From JAMZMI01 sp047632435 (lineage in GTDB: Bacteria; Bacteroidota; Bacteroidia; Cytophagales; Cyclobacteriaceae): 64,000 nucleotides of DNA. The notes beneath the pieces are model-generated. The model was not told where the DNA came from, ran no database searches, and saw only the letters and a list, made by a program, of their open reading frames with translations. Made by a program: the position numbers and the translations under genes. Position 1 is the first letter of the stretch, and each line of letters starts with the position of its first letter. Of this stretch, positions 1 through 8,898 are shown piece after piece. The stretch is from assembly GCA_047632435.1 (NCBI GenBank), contig JBLICU010000003.1, positions 25,759-89,758 on the forward strand. The letters are read 5' to 3'.

Positions 1-48
1 TCGAATGTGTATTCCTTATTGAGTGAATTTTGAAAATCTGGTAAAGAT

Positions 49-813
49 ATGTGTCTAATTGCTTTTGCATGGGACAGTCACCCCAAATACAAGTTGATTT
101 TGGTGGCCAATAGAGATGAATTTTATGAACGGCCTACCGCAGCAGCGGATTTTTGGCAGGATCAGCCTGATATTTTTGGTGGTCGAGATCTCAAAGCAGA
201 TGGCACCTGGATGGGTTTTTCAAAAAAGAGCAAGTTTGCCGCACTCACCAATTATCGGGATTTGAAAAACATCCGTGAGAATGCCAGATCCAGAGGAGAT
301 ATCATTACGGATTATTTGAATCATAAAAATAGTCCTGAGACTTTTCTGAGCAGTTTACATGATTATGCTGGAGATTATAATGGCTTCAATTTTCTGGCTT
401 GTGACTTTAAAAAAATGTTTCATTATAGTAACTATGAAGGCAAATACAATGATGTTCCTCCTGGAATTCACGGTTTGAGCAATGCATTGCTTGACACTTC
501 CTGGCCCAAAGTGGACGCTTTGAAAACCGCTTTTGCAAGAACAATCTCTGAAAACTTTAGTCATAATCAATTATTGAATCTGCTGACAGATGCGAATACT
601 TTTGCGGATGAAATATTGCCCAATACTGGCGTTTCTCCTGAGTGGGAAAAAGCACTTTCCCCTATCTGTATCCGAACGGAGAAATACGGTACCTGCAGTT
701 CGGCTGTCATTACGGTTGATAGATTGGGAATGGTGAATTTTACCGAGAAGACTCATGCAGTAGGCGGACGTAAAGAGAATACAGTTAATTTTGAGTTTGA
801 AATAGAGATATAA
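49..813 (+). CDS. NRDE/TANGO2-family protein
   Basis: 254-residue protein of the NRDE family (bacterial relatives of eukaryotic TANGO2). Visible marks are Cys2 directly after the initiator Met, the family signature Asn-Arg-Asp-Glu at residues 21-24, and the GGRD..ADGTWMG stretch at residues 44-56. The N-terminal Cys suggests an Ntn-hydrolase-like fold, but the biochemical role of the family is not settled and I assign none. There is no signal peptide, so it is probably cytoplasmic. Its stop overlaps the start of the next gene by one base (TAATG), which suggests cotranscription. Start chosen at the ATG that puts Cys at position 2. Confidence 0.88.
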   Translation: MCLIAFAWDSHPKYKLILVANRDEFYERPTAAADFWQDQPDIFGGRDLKADGTWMGFSKKSKFAALTNYRDLKNIRENARSRGDIITDYLNHKNSPETFLSSLHDYAGDYNGFNFLACDFKKMFHYSNYEGKYNDVPPGIHGLSNALLDTSWPKVDALKTAFARTISENFSHNQLLNLLTDANTFADEILPNTGVSPEWEKALSPICIRTEKYGTCSSAVITVDRLGMVNFTEKTHAVGGRKENTVNFEFEIEI

Positions 814-1265
814 TGAAGGCGATATTTAGAGTGACTGTATTTTTGACATTGCTAATTTTTTGCGGATGCAATGACACAACACTTCAAGATTTGGAGGTGG
901 CACAAGGCAAAATCTCTGGCAAGGACTGGGTCTTTAAACAAGGTAATGCGATTTTTAAAACCGACGAAATTGAGATTATTCTGATGAATTTTGAAACGAG
1001 CAATCCTTGTGGAGTGCTTAATCCCAGCGCACCTCATATGAAATTCACTGTGCCGGCAGCAACTGGAACTTACAGCATCCCATTTGGTACTACAGCCAAG
1101 ACAGTCAAGTTTTATGAAGGTGCTCTTGCGAAAAACTATTCCTCCACTTCAGGATTTATACAGATTGTGGGCATCAATGGCTTCACAGTAGATGGCTTGA
1201 TCCAGGCGTCTTTTGATGATGACAATGATGTAACAGGGGCATTTTTTGCGACTAGTTGTAATTGA
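813..1265 (+). CDS. small predicted lipoprotein, unknown function
   Basis: 150 residues. The N-terminus is a lipoprotein signal: basic start, hydrophobic residues 9-17, and a lipobox-like end with Cys19 as the likely lipidated residue. The mature part is polar and beta-rich, with two further Cys (in an NPCG motif and near the C-terminus) that could form a disulfide. I do not recognise the family. It follows the NRDE gene with a one-base overlap and converges on gcvP, with only 39 bp between the two stops. Function unknown; outer-membrane or periplasmic location is inferred from the lipobox. Confidence 0.75.
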   Translation: MKAIFRVTVFLTLLIFCGCNDTTLQDLEVAQGKISGKDWVFKQGNAIFKTDEIEIILMNFETSNPCGVLNPSAPHMKFTVPAATGTYSIPFGTTAKTVKFYEGALAKNYSSTSGFIQIVGINGFTVDGLIQASFDDDNDVTGAFFATSCN

Positions 1266-1304
1266 TCTGGGTTCTGTTACTTAGCTCAAGGGACACATAA
1301 TCTA

Positions 1305-4169
1305 TCAATTCCCAGTAGCGAGTTCTTCTATATATTCTTCTAATGGAATGCAGCTACACACCAAATTGCGATCGCCATAGGCGCTATCTATTCGACTCAC
1401 ACTTGGCCAGAATTTCTCGGTTCTCAGATATTCCATTGGGAATGTAGCTTTTTCGCGGCTATAGCTATGTGACCAATCACTAGAGATCACAGATCTGTAG
1501 GTGTGCGGTGCGTTTTTTAGTACATTGTCTGTGGCGTCTGCCAATCCATTACGTACTTCTTCTACTTCCTTTCGGATGGAGATCATCACGTCACAAAATC
1601 TATCAAGCTCTCTTTTACTCTCACTTTCTGTCGGCTCTATCATCATGGTACCAGCCACCGGGAACGAGACGGTCGGTGCGTGATAGCCATAGTCCATCAT
1701 TCGCTTTGCGATATCTTCTACTTCCACACCAAATTTTTTGAACTCACGGCAATCGATAATCAATTCGTGAGCGTTTCGGCCATTTTTATTGGCGTATAAA
1801 ATTGGATAGTGTTCTTGAAGTCGCTTGCCAATATAGTTCGCGTTGAGAATGGCGATTTTAGTCGCCTCTGTGAGTCCCGCGCCACCCATCATAGCAATGT
1901 AAGCATGTGAGATTGGCAAGATGCTGGCACTGCTGTAAGGTGCAGAAGACACGATGTTAGTTTCTTTTCCCGGAAGGAAAGGAATCAAATGTGCCGCCAC
2001 ACCAATTGGGCCCATACCTGGCCCACCACCTCCGTGAGGAATACAGAAAGTCTTGTGAAGATTGAGGTGACAAACGTCTGCCCCGATCATAGCCGGAGAA
2101 GTCAGTCCCACCTGCGCATTCATATTGGCACCATCCATATATACTTGACCACCGTAGCTATGAATAATCTCACAGATTTCGCGAATGCCTTCTTCAAATA
2201 CCCCGTGTGTTGAGGGGTAAGTAACCATAAGAGCGGCTAGATCATCTTTGTATTGTGTTGCTTTGGTTTGTAGATCGACTATATCTATGTTACCAAGTTC
2301 ATCACATGCTACAATAACCACTTTCATCCCAGCCATTATTGCGCTGGCAGGATTGGTGCCATGAGCTGATGAAGGGATCAATGCGATATTTCTGTGGTGA
2401 TCCCCTTTGCTTTCAAGAAATGATTTGATCACTAGCAATCCTGCATATTCACCTTGGGCACCAGAGTTTGGTTGAAAGGAAATGGCAGCAAAACCGGTAA
2501 TCTCTGCAAGCCAATCATTTAATTCTTTGATCAGCTGCTGGTACCCTGCTGTCTGATTGGTTGGGGTAAAGGGATGCAAAGCACCAAACTCCGGCCAGGT
2601 CACCGGGATCATTTCCGTAGTTGCATTAAGTTTCATGGTACAAGAACCCAACGAAATCATGGAATGTACCAAAGAAAGATCTTTGTTTTCAAGGCGCTTC
2701 ATGTATCTCAACAGCTCATGTTCTGTCTGGAAATCTTTGAAAACATGATGATCGAGATAATTTTCAGTTCTGCCTAGATGGGTAGGAAATGAGGTGTTAA
2801 CTATTTGTTGGATTGACAAAGTTTGTTTCCCCAGAACCTCACTAAAAATGGACACGATGGCATCTGCGTCTTCAGGCCTGTGAGTTTCATCAAATGAAAT
2901 ACCTATGCTTCCAAATTCGAAATAGCGGAAATTCATTCCTTTTGATTCTGAAAGGGATTTTATTTTTTCGATGTGATTTTTATCTATTGAAATTTTTAGG
3001 GTGTCGAAGTAAAATTCATTTGCATTATTTACGCCGATTTTTTCTAAGGCATCTGATGTGGCTTTTGCGAGTCCGTGCACCCGTTGGGCAATCGCCTTTA
3101 GTCCTGCTGGACCATGATATACGGCATACATGGATGACATAACTGCCAGAAGTACCTGGGCAGTACAAATATTTGAAGTCGCTTTTTCTCTCTTGATATG
3201 CTGCTCTCGGGTTTGTAGTGCCATGCGATAGGCCACATTTCCTTCTGCATCTTTGGATACACCAATGATTCGTCCTGGGATCGATCTTTTAAACTCGTCT
3301 TTGGTGGCAAAGAAAGCCGCATGAGGGCCACCAAAACCCATCGGAACACCGAATCGCTGAGAAGTCCCGATAACTACATCTGCACCCCATTCTCCTGGAG
3401 AAGTTAACAGACATAGACTTAGTAAATCCGAAGCGACCGCTACCGTCACATTATTTTCATGCGCATCAGCTACAAGTTTTGATCTGTTTTTAACCGCACC
3501 ATTGTTATCTGGGTATTGAAAAAGAATTCCATAGATATTGGAATCGGTCAAATCTGTTTCGTCAATGTTGGCAACTTTCAAATCAATGCCAATAGGGGCT
3601 AGGCGTGTTTTGAGAACGGCTAAAGTTTGTGGAAATATGTTCTCATCAACTACAAAAACATTTGCTTGCTTTTTTCCCTTACTTCTTGTGCTAAAAAGCA
3701 TAGCGGCAGCTTCAGCAGCAGCAGTACCCTCATCTAGCAAAGAGGCATTGGCAATTTCCATTCCTGTCAGGTCAATAACCAAAGTTTGAAAATTGATCAA
3801 AGCTTCCAATCTTCCTTGGGCGATCTCTGCCTGATAGGGCGTATATGCTGTGTACCAACCTGGGTTTTCAAGAATATTTCTTTTGATCACAGATGGCACG
3901 ATCGTGCCGTAATAACCTTGACCGATAAACGATTTGTAAACCTTATTTTTCGCAGCAGTCTTTTGCAACTCGATCAGATATTCATATTCATTCTTTGGCT
4001 CTGACAGCTTCAATGGTTGTTTCAGACGAATTTGATCAGGAATCGTTTGTCCGATCAAATCATCTAAATGATCCAGGCCAAGTAGACTCAACATACTTGT
4101 TATTTCTTCTGAGGCGGGGCTATTGTGGCGAGATTGGAAAGAGACCCTTTCATTAAGGTTTACGTTCAT
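1305..4169 (-). CDS. gcvP: glycine dehydrogenase (aminomethyl-transferring), P protein
   Basis: 954 residues, the normal length of the single-chain P protein of the glycine cleavage system. It decarboxylates glycine with pyridoxal phosphate and passes the aminomethyl group to lipoyl-GcvH. The PLP lysine lies in the motif LHKTFCIPHGGGGPG at about residue 700, and both homologous halves are present (N-terminal YTPYQAEIAQGRLEAL, C-terminal SSAHGTNPASA). gcvT and gcvH are not in the window; lipA, needed to lipoylate GcvH, lies about 20 kb away. The gene stands alone and diverges from an M28 peptidase gene. Start chosen at the ATG preceding NVNLNERVSFQSRH. Confidence 0.97.
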   Translation of the reverse strand: MNVNLNERVSFQSRHNSPASEEITSMLSLLGLDHLDDLIGQTIPDQIRLKQPLKLSEPKNEYEYLIELQKTAAKNKVYKSFIGQGYYGTIVPSVIKRNILENPGWYTAYTPYQAEIAQGRLEALINFQTLVIDLTGMEIANASLLDEGTAAAEAAAMLFSTRSKGKKQANVFVVDENIFPQTLAVLKTRLAPIGIDLKVANIDETDLTDSNIYGILFQYPDNNGAVKNRSKLVADAHENNVTVAVASDLLSLCLLTSPGEWGADVVIGTSQRFGVPMGFGGPHAAFFATKDEFKRSIPGRIIGVSKDAEGNVAYRMALQTREQHIKREKATSNICTAQVLLAVMSSMYAVYHGPAGLKAIAQRVHGLAKATSDALEKIGVNNANEFYFDTLKISIDKNHIEKIKSLSESKGMNFRYFEFGSIGISFDETHRPEDADAIVSIFSEVLGKQTLSIQQIVNTSFPTHLGRTENYLDHHVFKDFQTEHELLRYMKRLENKDLSLVHSMISLGSCTMKLNATTEMIPVTWPEFGALHPFTPTNQTAGYQQLIKELNDWLAEITGFAAISFQPNSGAQGEYAGLLVIKSFLESKGDHHRNIALIPSSAHGTNPASAIMAGMKVVIVACDELGNIDIVDLQTKATQYKDDLAALMVTYPSTHGVFEEGIREICEIIHSYGGQVYMDGANMNAQVGLTSPAMIGADVCHLNLHKTFCIPHGGGGPGMGPIGVAAHLIPFLPGKETNIVSSAPYSSASILPISHAYIAMMGGAGLTEATKIAILNANYIGKRLQEHYPILYANKNGRNAHELIIDCREFKKFGVEVEDIAKRMMDYGYHAPTVSFPVAGTMMIEPTESESKRELDRFCDVMISIRKEVEEVRNGLADATDNVLKNAPHTYRSVISSDWSHSYSREKATFPMEYLRTEKFWPSVSRIDSAYGDRNLVCSCIPLEEYIEELATGN

Positions 4170-4204
4170 CGACAGTACGATCTGGTGGTTATAATTTCAA
4201 AGTA

Positions 4205-4212
4205 CAAAGCTA
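4205..4212 (-). promoter_or_regulatory. candidate -7 element of gcvP
   Basis: Read on the minus strand this is TAGCTTTG, a match to the Bacteroidota -7 consensus TAnnTTTG, 36 bp upstream of the gcvP start. No well-placed -33 TTTG is seen, so the call is tentative. Confidence 0.4.
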
Positions 4213-4276
4213 TTATCTTATTCAATAATTTATCCTATAGTTTGACGAACGGCTGTAGTCTTAGGATGGGTTGATT

Positions 4277-4284
4277 TACATTTG
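4277..4284 (+). promoter_or_regulatory. candidate -7 element of the M28 peptidase gene
   Basis: TACATTTG matches the Bacteroidota -7 consensus TAnnTTTG and lies 29 bp before the ATG at 4314. A -33 TTTG at the usual distance is missing; the nearest upstream TTTG is 32 bp away. Confidence 0.45.
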
Positions 4285-4313
4285 AAATCAATACATATCC
4301 ATCAATCAATACC

Positions 4314-5768
4314 ATGAGTAAAATAACCATATTTTGTGTTGTTTTGTTTGTCGCTTTTGCGACCGCAGCACAGGACAAAAAAGCACTGCATTTCTCCAAA
4401 GCAATAAATCAGGAAGGGCTAAAAGCACATTTGTCAATCCTAGCTTCTGATAGTCTCGAAGGAAGGGAAACAGGGATGAAAGGTCAAAAAATGGCCGCAG
4501 CATATATTGCTGATTATTTTCAATCTATAGGCCTAGAAGCACCAGTGGAAACACCAGAAGGGAAATCCTTTATGCAATCATTTAAGCTTCAAATGGGAAA
4601 CTACAAACAGGTTTACCTTCAAAAGGGAGAGGAGAGAAAAGAAAATTTTGATGATTTTCTATATTATTCAAAAAACGAAACTTACGGTGAGGAATATATA
4701 GACGTTGTTTTTGCAGGTTATGGAGATTCCACAGAGCTTTTGAAGATTGATATTACTGGGAAATATGTGGCTTTTATTAACAAAGAATGGTCAAATTTTA
4801 CTCAGAATATTGCTGCCATGAAAGAGGCCAAAGCAAAGGGATATTTCATGATTATTGAAGATGAATTCAGATTTGATTATGTCATGAAAAAATACGGGAA
4901 CTACGCGAGCGGCTCGAAAATGTCATTTGAGTTTGATCAAAAAGGAAGCAAAATATTGTTTATAGGAAGTAATATGGCAGAATGGCTTTTTGACCAAACG
5001 CTGAGCGATTTAAAAGAGAAAGGGCCTGGAACACAAACTCGGGTCATCATCAATGCGGACATGTTGATTAATGAAATCACCTCTGAAAATGTGATGGGGT
5101 TTCTTCGTGGTAGCGAAAAGCCAGATGAAGTGTTGGTGATCAGTGCGCATTATGATCATTTAGGAATTGTCAATGGTGAAATCCACAATGGAGCTGATGA
5201 TGATGGATCTGGTACCACAACAGTTTTGGAGTTGGCAGAAGCATTTACAAAAGCAGCAAAAAAAGGCGATGGCCCAAAAAGGAGTATTCTATTCTTAGCG
5301 GTAAGCGGTGAAGAAAAGGGTCTGCTTGGTAGCGAGTATTATTCTAAAAATCCGGTATTTCCCCTAGAAAATACGGTGGCGGACTTAAATGTCGACATGG
5401 TGGGTCGGGTAGATGAAAAACATGAAAAAAACCCCAATTATATTTATTTAATTGGTTCGGATCGACTGTCAACAGAACTTCATGATATTTCTGAAATGGC
5501 CAATAAGACTTATACGAATTTGGAGCTAGATTATACTTATAATGCCTCAGACGATCCGAACAGATTTTATTTCAGATCAGACCATTACAACTTTGCCAAA
5601 AATGGGGTGCCGATTATTTTCTATTTCAATGGCACACATGAAGACTATCACAAGCCGTCTGATACAATAGAAAAAATCAATTTTGACAAAATGAAGAAAA
5701 TCGCAGATTTGGTTTTTTTTACCGCCTGGGAAATAGTAAACATGAAGGAAAGGATAGAATTGAACTAA
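4314..5768 (+). CDS. M28-family zinc aminopeptidase, exported
   Basis: 484 residues. Residues 1-19 form a Sec signal peptide ending in ATAAQ. The C-terminal half is an M28 metallopeptidase: zinc ligands in SAHYDHLG (about residues 277-281) and NGADDDGSG (about 294), the catalytic glutamates in SGEEKGLLGS, the DMVGR Asp, and a final His in GTHEDYHKPSD. The segment before it, roughly 100-250, corresponds to the protease-associated insert usual in this family. It probably trims N-terminal residues from peptides in the periplasm or outside the cell. Stand-alone gene, divergent from gcvP; pyrC follows 89 bp later. Confidence 0.93.
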   Translation: MSKITIFCVVLFVAFATAAQDKKALHFSKAINQEGLKAHLSILASDSLEGRETGMKGQKMAAAYIADYFQSIGLEAPVETPEGKSFMQSFKLQMGNYKQVYLQKGEERKENFDDFLYYSKNETYGEEYIDVVFAGYGDSTELLKIDITGKYVAFINKEWSNFTQNIAAMKEAKAKGYFMIIEDEFRFDYVMKKYGNYASGSKMSFEFDQKGSKILFIGSNMAEWLFDQTLSDLKEKGPGTQTRVIINADMLINEITSENVMGFLRGSEKPDEVLVISAHYDHLGIVNGEIHNGADDDGSGTTTVLELAEAFTKAAKKGDGPKRSILFLAVSGEEKGLLGSEYYSKNPVFPLENTVADLNVDMVGRVDEKHEKNPNYIYLIGSDRLSTELHDISEMANKTYTNLELDYTYNASDDPNRFYFRSDHYNFAKNGVPIIFYFNGTHEDYHKPSDTIEKINFDKMKKIADLVFFTAWEIVNMKERIELN

Positions 5769-5857
5769 TTCGTGCGAGTTTTGGAGTTGCTTTGGTCCCC
5801 ACAAGATCTTTTCAGCAATAATTCAATTTTGTTTTCCATTATTTCACAATTAAAGTC

Positions 5858-7198
5858 ATGAAAAAATATATAATTAAAGGAGCAAAACTCACAAATGAAG
5901 GCCAAAGCTTTTATGCAGATGTATATATCAAAGATGGGCGGATTGAGAAGATAGGTGCTGAAATCAGTTTGGATTCTGCCGTTATTGAGATCAATGGAGA
6001 AAACCTGAGTTTGCTCCCAGGTGTAATTGATGATCAGGTTCATTTTCGTGAGCCTGGGTTAACACATAAAGCCGAAATATATACTGAAGCAAAAGCAGCT
6101 GTAGCAGGTGGGGTAACATCTTATATGGAAATGCCGAATGTGAAACCACAAACCGTGACACAAAAACTTCTGGCTGAAAAGTATGAGCTTGGGCGGGTCA
6201 AATCTCTTGCCAATTACTCATTTTTCATGGGTACTACTAACGACAACTATGAAGAGCTGATTAAAACTGACCCAAAGACTGTTTGCGGCGTTAAAATATT
6301 TATGGGCTCTTCAACTGGTGATATGCTTGTGGATGATGAGCATATTCTAAGCAGAATATTTGCCAATAGCCCGATGCTGATTGCCACACATTGTGAGCAT
6401 GAGCAGACTGTTAAAAGGAATATTGAAATTTTCAAGGAAAAATATGGAGAAAATATCCCTTTTGAAGCACATCCATTAATCAGAAGCGAGGAGGCATGTT
6501 ATTTATCTTCTTCATTTGCATCATCGCTGGCTAAGAAACACAACACAAGACTCCATATTTTACACATTTCAACGGGTAAAGAAACCGGCCTGTTTTCCAA
6601 TGAAATTCCATTAGGCAAAAAACGCATTACATCTGAGGCCTGTATTCACCATTTATGGTTTTCGGATCAGGATTACAAAGAAAAAGCACAATGGATCAAA
6701 TGGAATCCGGCGGTTAAAACAACTGAAGATAGGGATCAAATCTGGGAGGCACTCCTTGATGATCGCATTGACATCATAGCCACAGATCATGCACCACATA
6801 CTATTGATGAAAAAAATAATACTTATCTGAACACCCCATCAGGGGGCCCATTGGTTCAGCATTCATTGGTTGCCATGCTTGAATTTGTGCATCAAGGCAA
6901 GATAAGTTTGGCAAGGCTTGTTGAAAAAATGTGTCATGCTCCCGCAAAATGCTTTGATGTGAAGGAAAGAGGTTATATCAGAGAAGGGTACCATGCAGAT
7001 TTGGTATTGGTAAATCTGCAAAATCCCTGGACAGTTTCCACAGCTAATATCCTCGCCAAATGCAAATGGTCACCTTTTGATGGTCAAACTTTTCAATCCA
7101 AAGTGGAGAGTGTATTTGTGTCGGGACATTTGGCCTATCACCAAGATCAATTTGATGAATCCATCAAAGGGAAAAGATTGGGATTTGATCGAGAATAG
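5858..7198 (+). CDS. pyrC: dihydroorotase, multifunctional complex type
   Basis: 446 residues, class I dihydroorotase of the amidohydrolase superfamily; closes carbamoyl-aspartate to dihydroorotate in pyrimidine synthesis. Seen: the metal-site region DDQVHFREPG at residues 58-67, VKIFMGSSTGD with the candidate carbamylated Lys, ATHCEHE, LHILHIST, and ATDHAPHT with the catalytic Asp. In the usual HxH metal motif the first His is Gln here (Gln60, codon 6035-6037) while His62 remains. I recall this variant from other Bacteroidota sequences, so it may be lineage-specific rather than a defect. No other pyr gene is nearby. tRNA-His follows. Confidence 0.93.
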   Translation: MKKYIIKGAKLTNEGQSFYADVYIKDGRIEKIGAEISLDSAVIEINGENLSLLPGVIDDQVHFREPGLTHKAEIYTEAKAAVAGGVTSYMEMPNVKPQTVTQKLLAEKYELGRVKSLANYSFFMGTTNDNYEELIKTDPKTVCGVKIFMGSSTGDMLVDDEHILSRIFANSPMLIATHCEHEQTVKRNIEIFKEKYGENIPFEAHPLIRSEEACYLSSSFASSLAKKHNTRLHILHISTGKETGLFSNEIPLGKKRITSEACIHHLWFSDQDYKEKAQWIKWNPAVKTTEDRDQIWEALLDDRIDIIATDHAPHTIDEKNNTYLNTPSGGPLVQHSLVAMLEFVHQGKISLARLVEKMCHAPAKCFDVKERGYIREGYHADLVLVNLQNPWTVSTANILAKCKWSPFDGQTFQSKVESVFVSGHLAYHQDQFDESIKGKRLGFDRE

Positions 7199-7249
7199 TT
7201 ATTGCAAAATAGGAAAAGGAATATACCTTTGCATTCCTTTTGGGGACAT

Positions 7250-7324
7250 GGTGGTTGTAGCTCAGTTGGTTAGAGCATCGGTTTGTGGTACCGAGGGTCG
7301 CCGGTTCGAGCCCGGTCTTCCACC
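7250..7324 (+). tRNA. tRNA-His (GTG)
   Basis: Cloverleaf folded by hand: acceptor 7251-7257 with 7317-7323, D stem GCTC/GAGC (7260-7263, 7273-7276), anticodon stem TCGGT/ACCGA (7278-7282, 7290-7294), loop TTGTGGT with anticodon GTG at 7285-7287, T stem 7300-7304 with 7312-7316 and loop TTCGAGC. G at 7250 and C at 7324 supply the G-1 and C73 identity pair of tRNA-His. CCA is not encoded. Acceptor pairs 5-68 and 6-67 are both U-U, which is unusual. Confidence 0.95.
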
Positions 7325-7334
7325 CATTTAAGAC

Positions 7335-7370
7335 AAAGCCTTTTCATTGTTATGGAAAGGCTTTTTGTTG
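7335..7370 (+). terminator. intrinsic terminator after tRNA-His
   Basis: Perfect 9-bp stem AAAGCCTTT (7335-7343) with AAAGGCTTT (7356-7364), 12-nt loop, ending in a T run (7362-7366). Lies 11 bp past the tRNA. Confidence 0.75.
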
Positions 7371-7742
7371 TTTTAGCAATTCTCCACTTTACGAAAAGAT
7401 TGTTTCTCAACTCTCAATTCTCCTTTTACCAAATACTATTTACAAAGGACCCTGTACTCCTAAGCAGTGATTCGTCATAGATTCAATTGGTGAAAAAGTG
7501 CATATTGCCAAGTAACGTACCCATAAAATAGAAAACGACACCAGATTTGACTAAATCGGAATGAACTCTGTAAGAATAAACTGGCGCTTTTTTAGAGATT
7601 ATTAGAATCTAATTTGGCTTTTTTGAAATATTCGGAATGAAAAAAAGGTGAAACGAAATATAATTTTGAAGCCTTGGTAAATAAATGATTATTTCCAACC
7701 TTGCACATTCATTGATCGTTAATACGTTAAATCTCTGAACCA
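7371..7742. other. intergenic region, no gene seen
   Basis: About 370 bp of AT-rich DNA between the tRNA-His terminator and the next reading frame. Open frames here are short and lack protein-like composition. A TAATTTTG at 7661-7668 fits the TAnnTTTG promoter box and could serve the gene at 7743, but has no -33 partner at the usual distance. Confidence 0.5.
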
Positions 7743-8084
7743 CTGAAACAGCTCACTTACATATTCTTTTTTATTAGCATTCTATGTTCTTTGAACGGAA
7801 TTGCGGCAGAAGCATCTGCGAGCGAAGCTGCTAATGAATTAGGTATCAACGAGTCATACACAGAAACTGATGCATCTACAGAATCAACGAGTGCTTCAAC
7901 TTCAGAATCAACTACTGCAAAAAGTGGGAAATCAATAGCTGTTACAAATAAAGAGGCTAAACCCGATAGTGTTTCCAACTATAATTCAAGTTGCAAATTC
8001 AATTTTATCTTTTACTTTATCTACAAAGTGAAGTATGATGAAAACGGGGAGATTGATTCCGCCTCTTTGAATTTTGAGTTTTAA
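7743..8084 (+). CDS. small secreted Ser/Thr/Ala-rich protein, probable CTG start
   Basis: The frame is open from 7731, after a TAA at 7728-7730, and contains no ATG upstream. Read from CTG at 7743 it gives a textbook Sec signal peptide: KQLTY, then a hydrophobic FFFISILCSLNG core, then an AIAA-like cleavage region before EAS. A start at the TTG at 7791 would delete nearly all of it. From CTG the product is 113 residues: signal, then a low-complexity Ser/Thr/Glu/Ala segment, then a C-terminal piece FNFIFYFIYKVKYDENGE. No family recognised. Either a CTG start is used or this is a gene that lost its ATG. It converges on the HisA-like gene, with no gap. Confidence 0.5.
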   Translation: MKQLTYIFFFISILCSLNGIAAEASASEAANELGINESYTETDASTESTSASTSESTTAKSGKSIAVTNKEAKPDSVSNYNSSCKFNFIFYFIYKVKYDENGEIDSASLNFEF

Positions 8085-8810
8085 TCAGGGTTTACTGATA
8101 TACTCTTCGATTTCTTTCAGATTGATTTTTCCTTCGTAAAAAGCCTTACCGAAAATTACGCCATACAAACCTGTATCTTCAAGGCGTTTGATATCGTCCA
8201 TATTTCTGACCCCTCCACATGCAAAAATATGAAGCTCGGGAAATCTCTGGATCAAAGATTCATATAGCTCAAATGTAGGACCTGAAAGCACGCCATCTTT
8301 AGAAATATCTGTGGTTTTGAGATATTTCAATCCACGTTCATAAAAATATTCTATATGTTCAAATAGTTCAATCTCTGTATCTTTTTGCCATCCACCAACT
8401 TTGATCTTACCATTTAATGTATCGGCAGCTAATACGATTTTGTTTCTACCATAGGACATTATCCAATCGGCAAATAAGGCCTTATTATAAACGGCAATTG
8501 TTGCTGCAGTTATACTCTGAGCCCCACACTCCAATGCTTTTACAATGGCCCCATCCGTATGAAGTCCTCCCCCAAAGTTCACTTTCAAATCCGTGTATGA
8601 CGCCAACATTTCAAGTGTTGGTAGGTTGACGGGTTGGCCTTTTTGAGCACCATCAAGATCTACAAGATGAATACGGGTTACCCCGTGTTCCAGAAATTTT
8701 TCTGCAATTTCTAGTGGACTCGAATCATAGGTTTTTTCATCTGCAAAATTTCCTTGCGTCAGTCTGATGGTTCGACCGTTAATGACTGTAATGGAAGGTA
8801 CGAGCCACAT
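8085..8810 (-). CDS. HisA-like (ProFAR isomerase-family) TIM barrel
   Basis: 241 residues, full HisA length. The HisA pattern is clear: RLTQGNF near residues 16-22, HLVDLDGA, NFGGGL, KTTDISKDGVLSGP, ACGGVRN and GVIFGKAFYEG. HisA isomerises ProFAR in histidine synthesis using two aspartates. The C-terminal one (AADTLNGKI) is kept, but the first, in PAIDL of normal HisA, is replaced by Thr8 in PSITV. No other his gene is nearby. It could be a HisA that works differently, a repurposed paralogue or an inactive barrel. The start is well fixed because the first beta strand begins at residue 2. Confidence 0.75.
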   Translation of the reverse strand: MWLVPSITVINGRTIRLTQGNFADEKTYDSSPLEIAEKFLEHGVTRIHLVDLDGAQKGQPVNLPTLEMLASYTDLKVNFGGGLHTDGAIVKALECGAQSITAATIAVYNKALFADWIMSYGRNKIVLAADTLNGKIKVGGWQKDTEIELFEHIEYFYERGLKYLKTTDISKDGVLSGPTFELYESLIQRFPELHIFACGGVRNMDDIKRLEDTGLYGVIFGKAFYEGKINLKEIEEYISKP

Positions 8811-8898
8811 ATGTCTGCTTGGGGTTTGGGTTTAATTTCAATTGAGTGAAAAGTCTGAGAATTAACTAAAACCTATCTACACAAATATACAGAAGAAA

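Noticed and set aside
7283..7480. Short frames overlapping tRNA-His and its terminator
   Set aside because: They include tRNA sequence and the terminator stem, so are chance frames.
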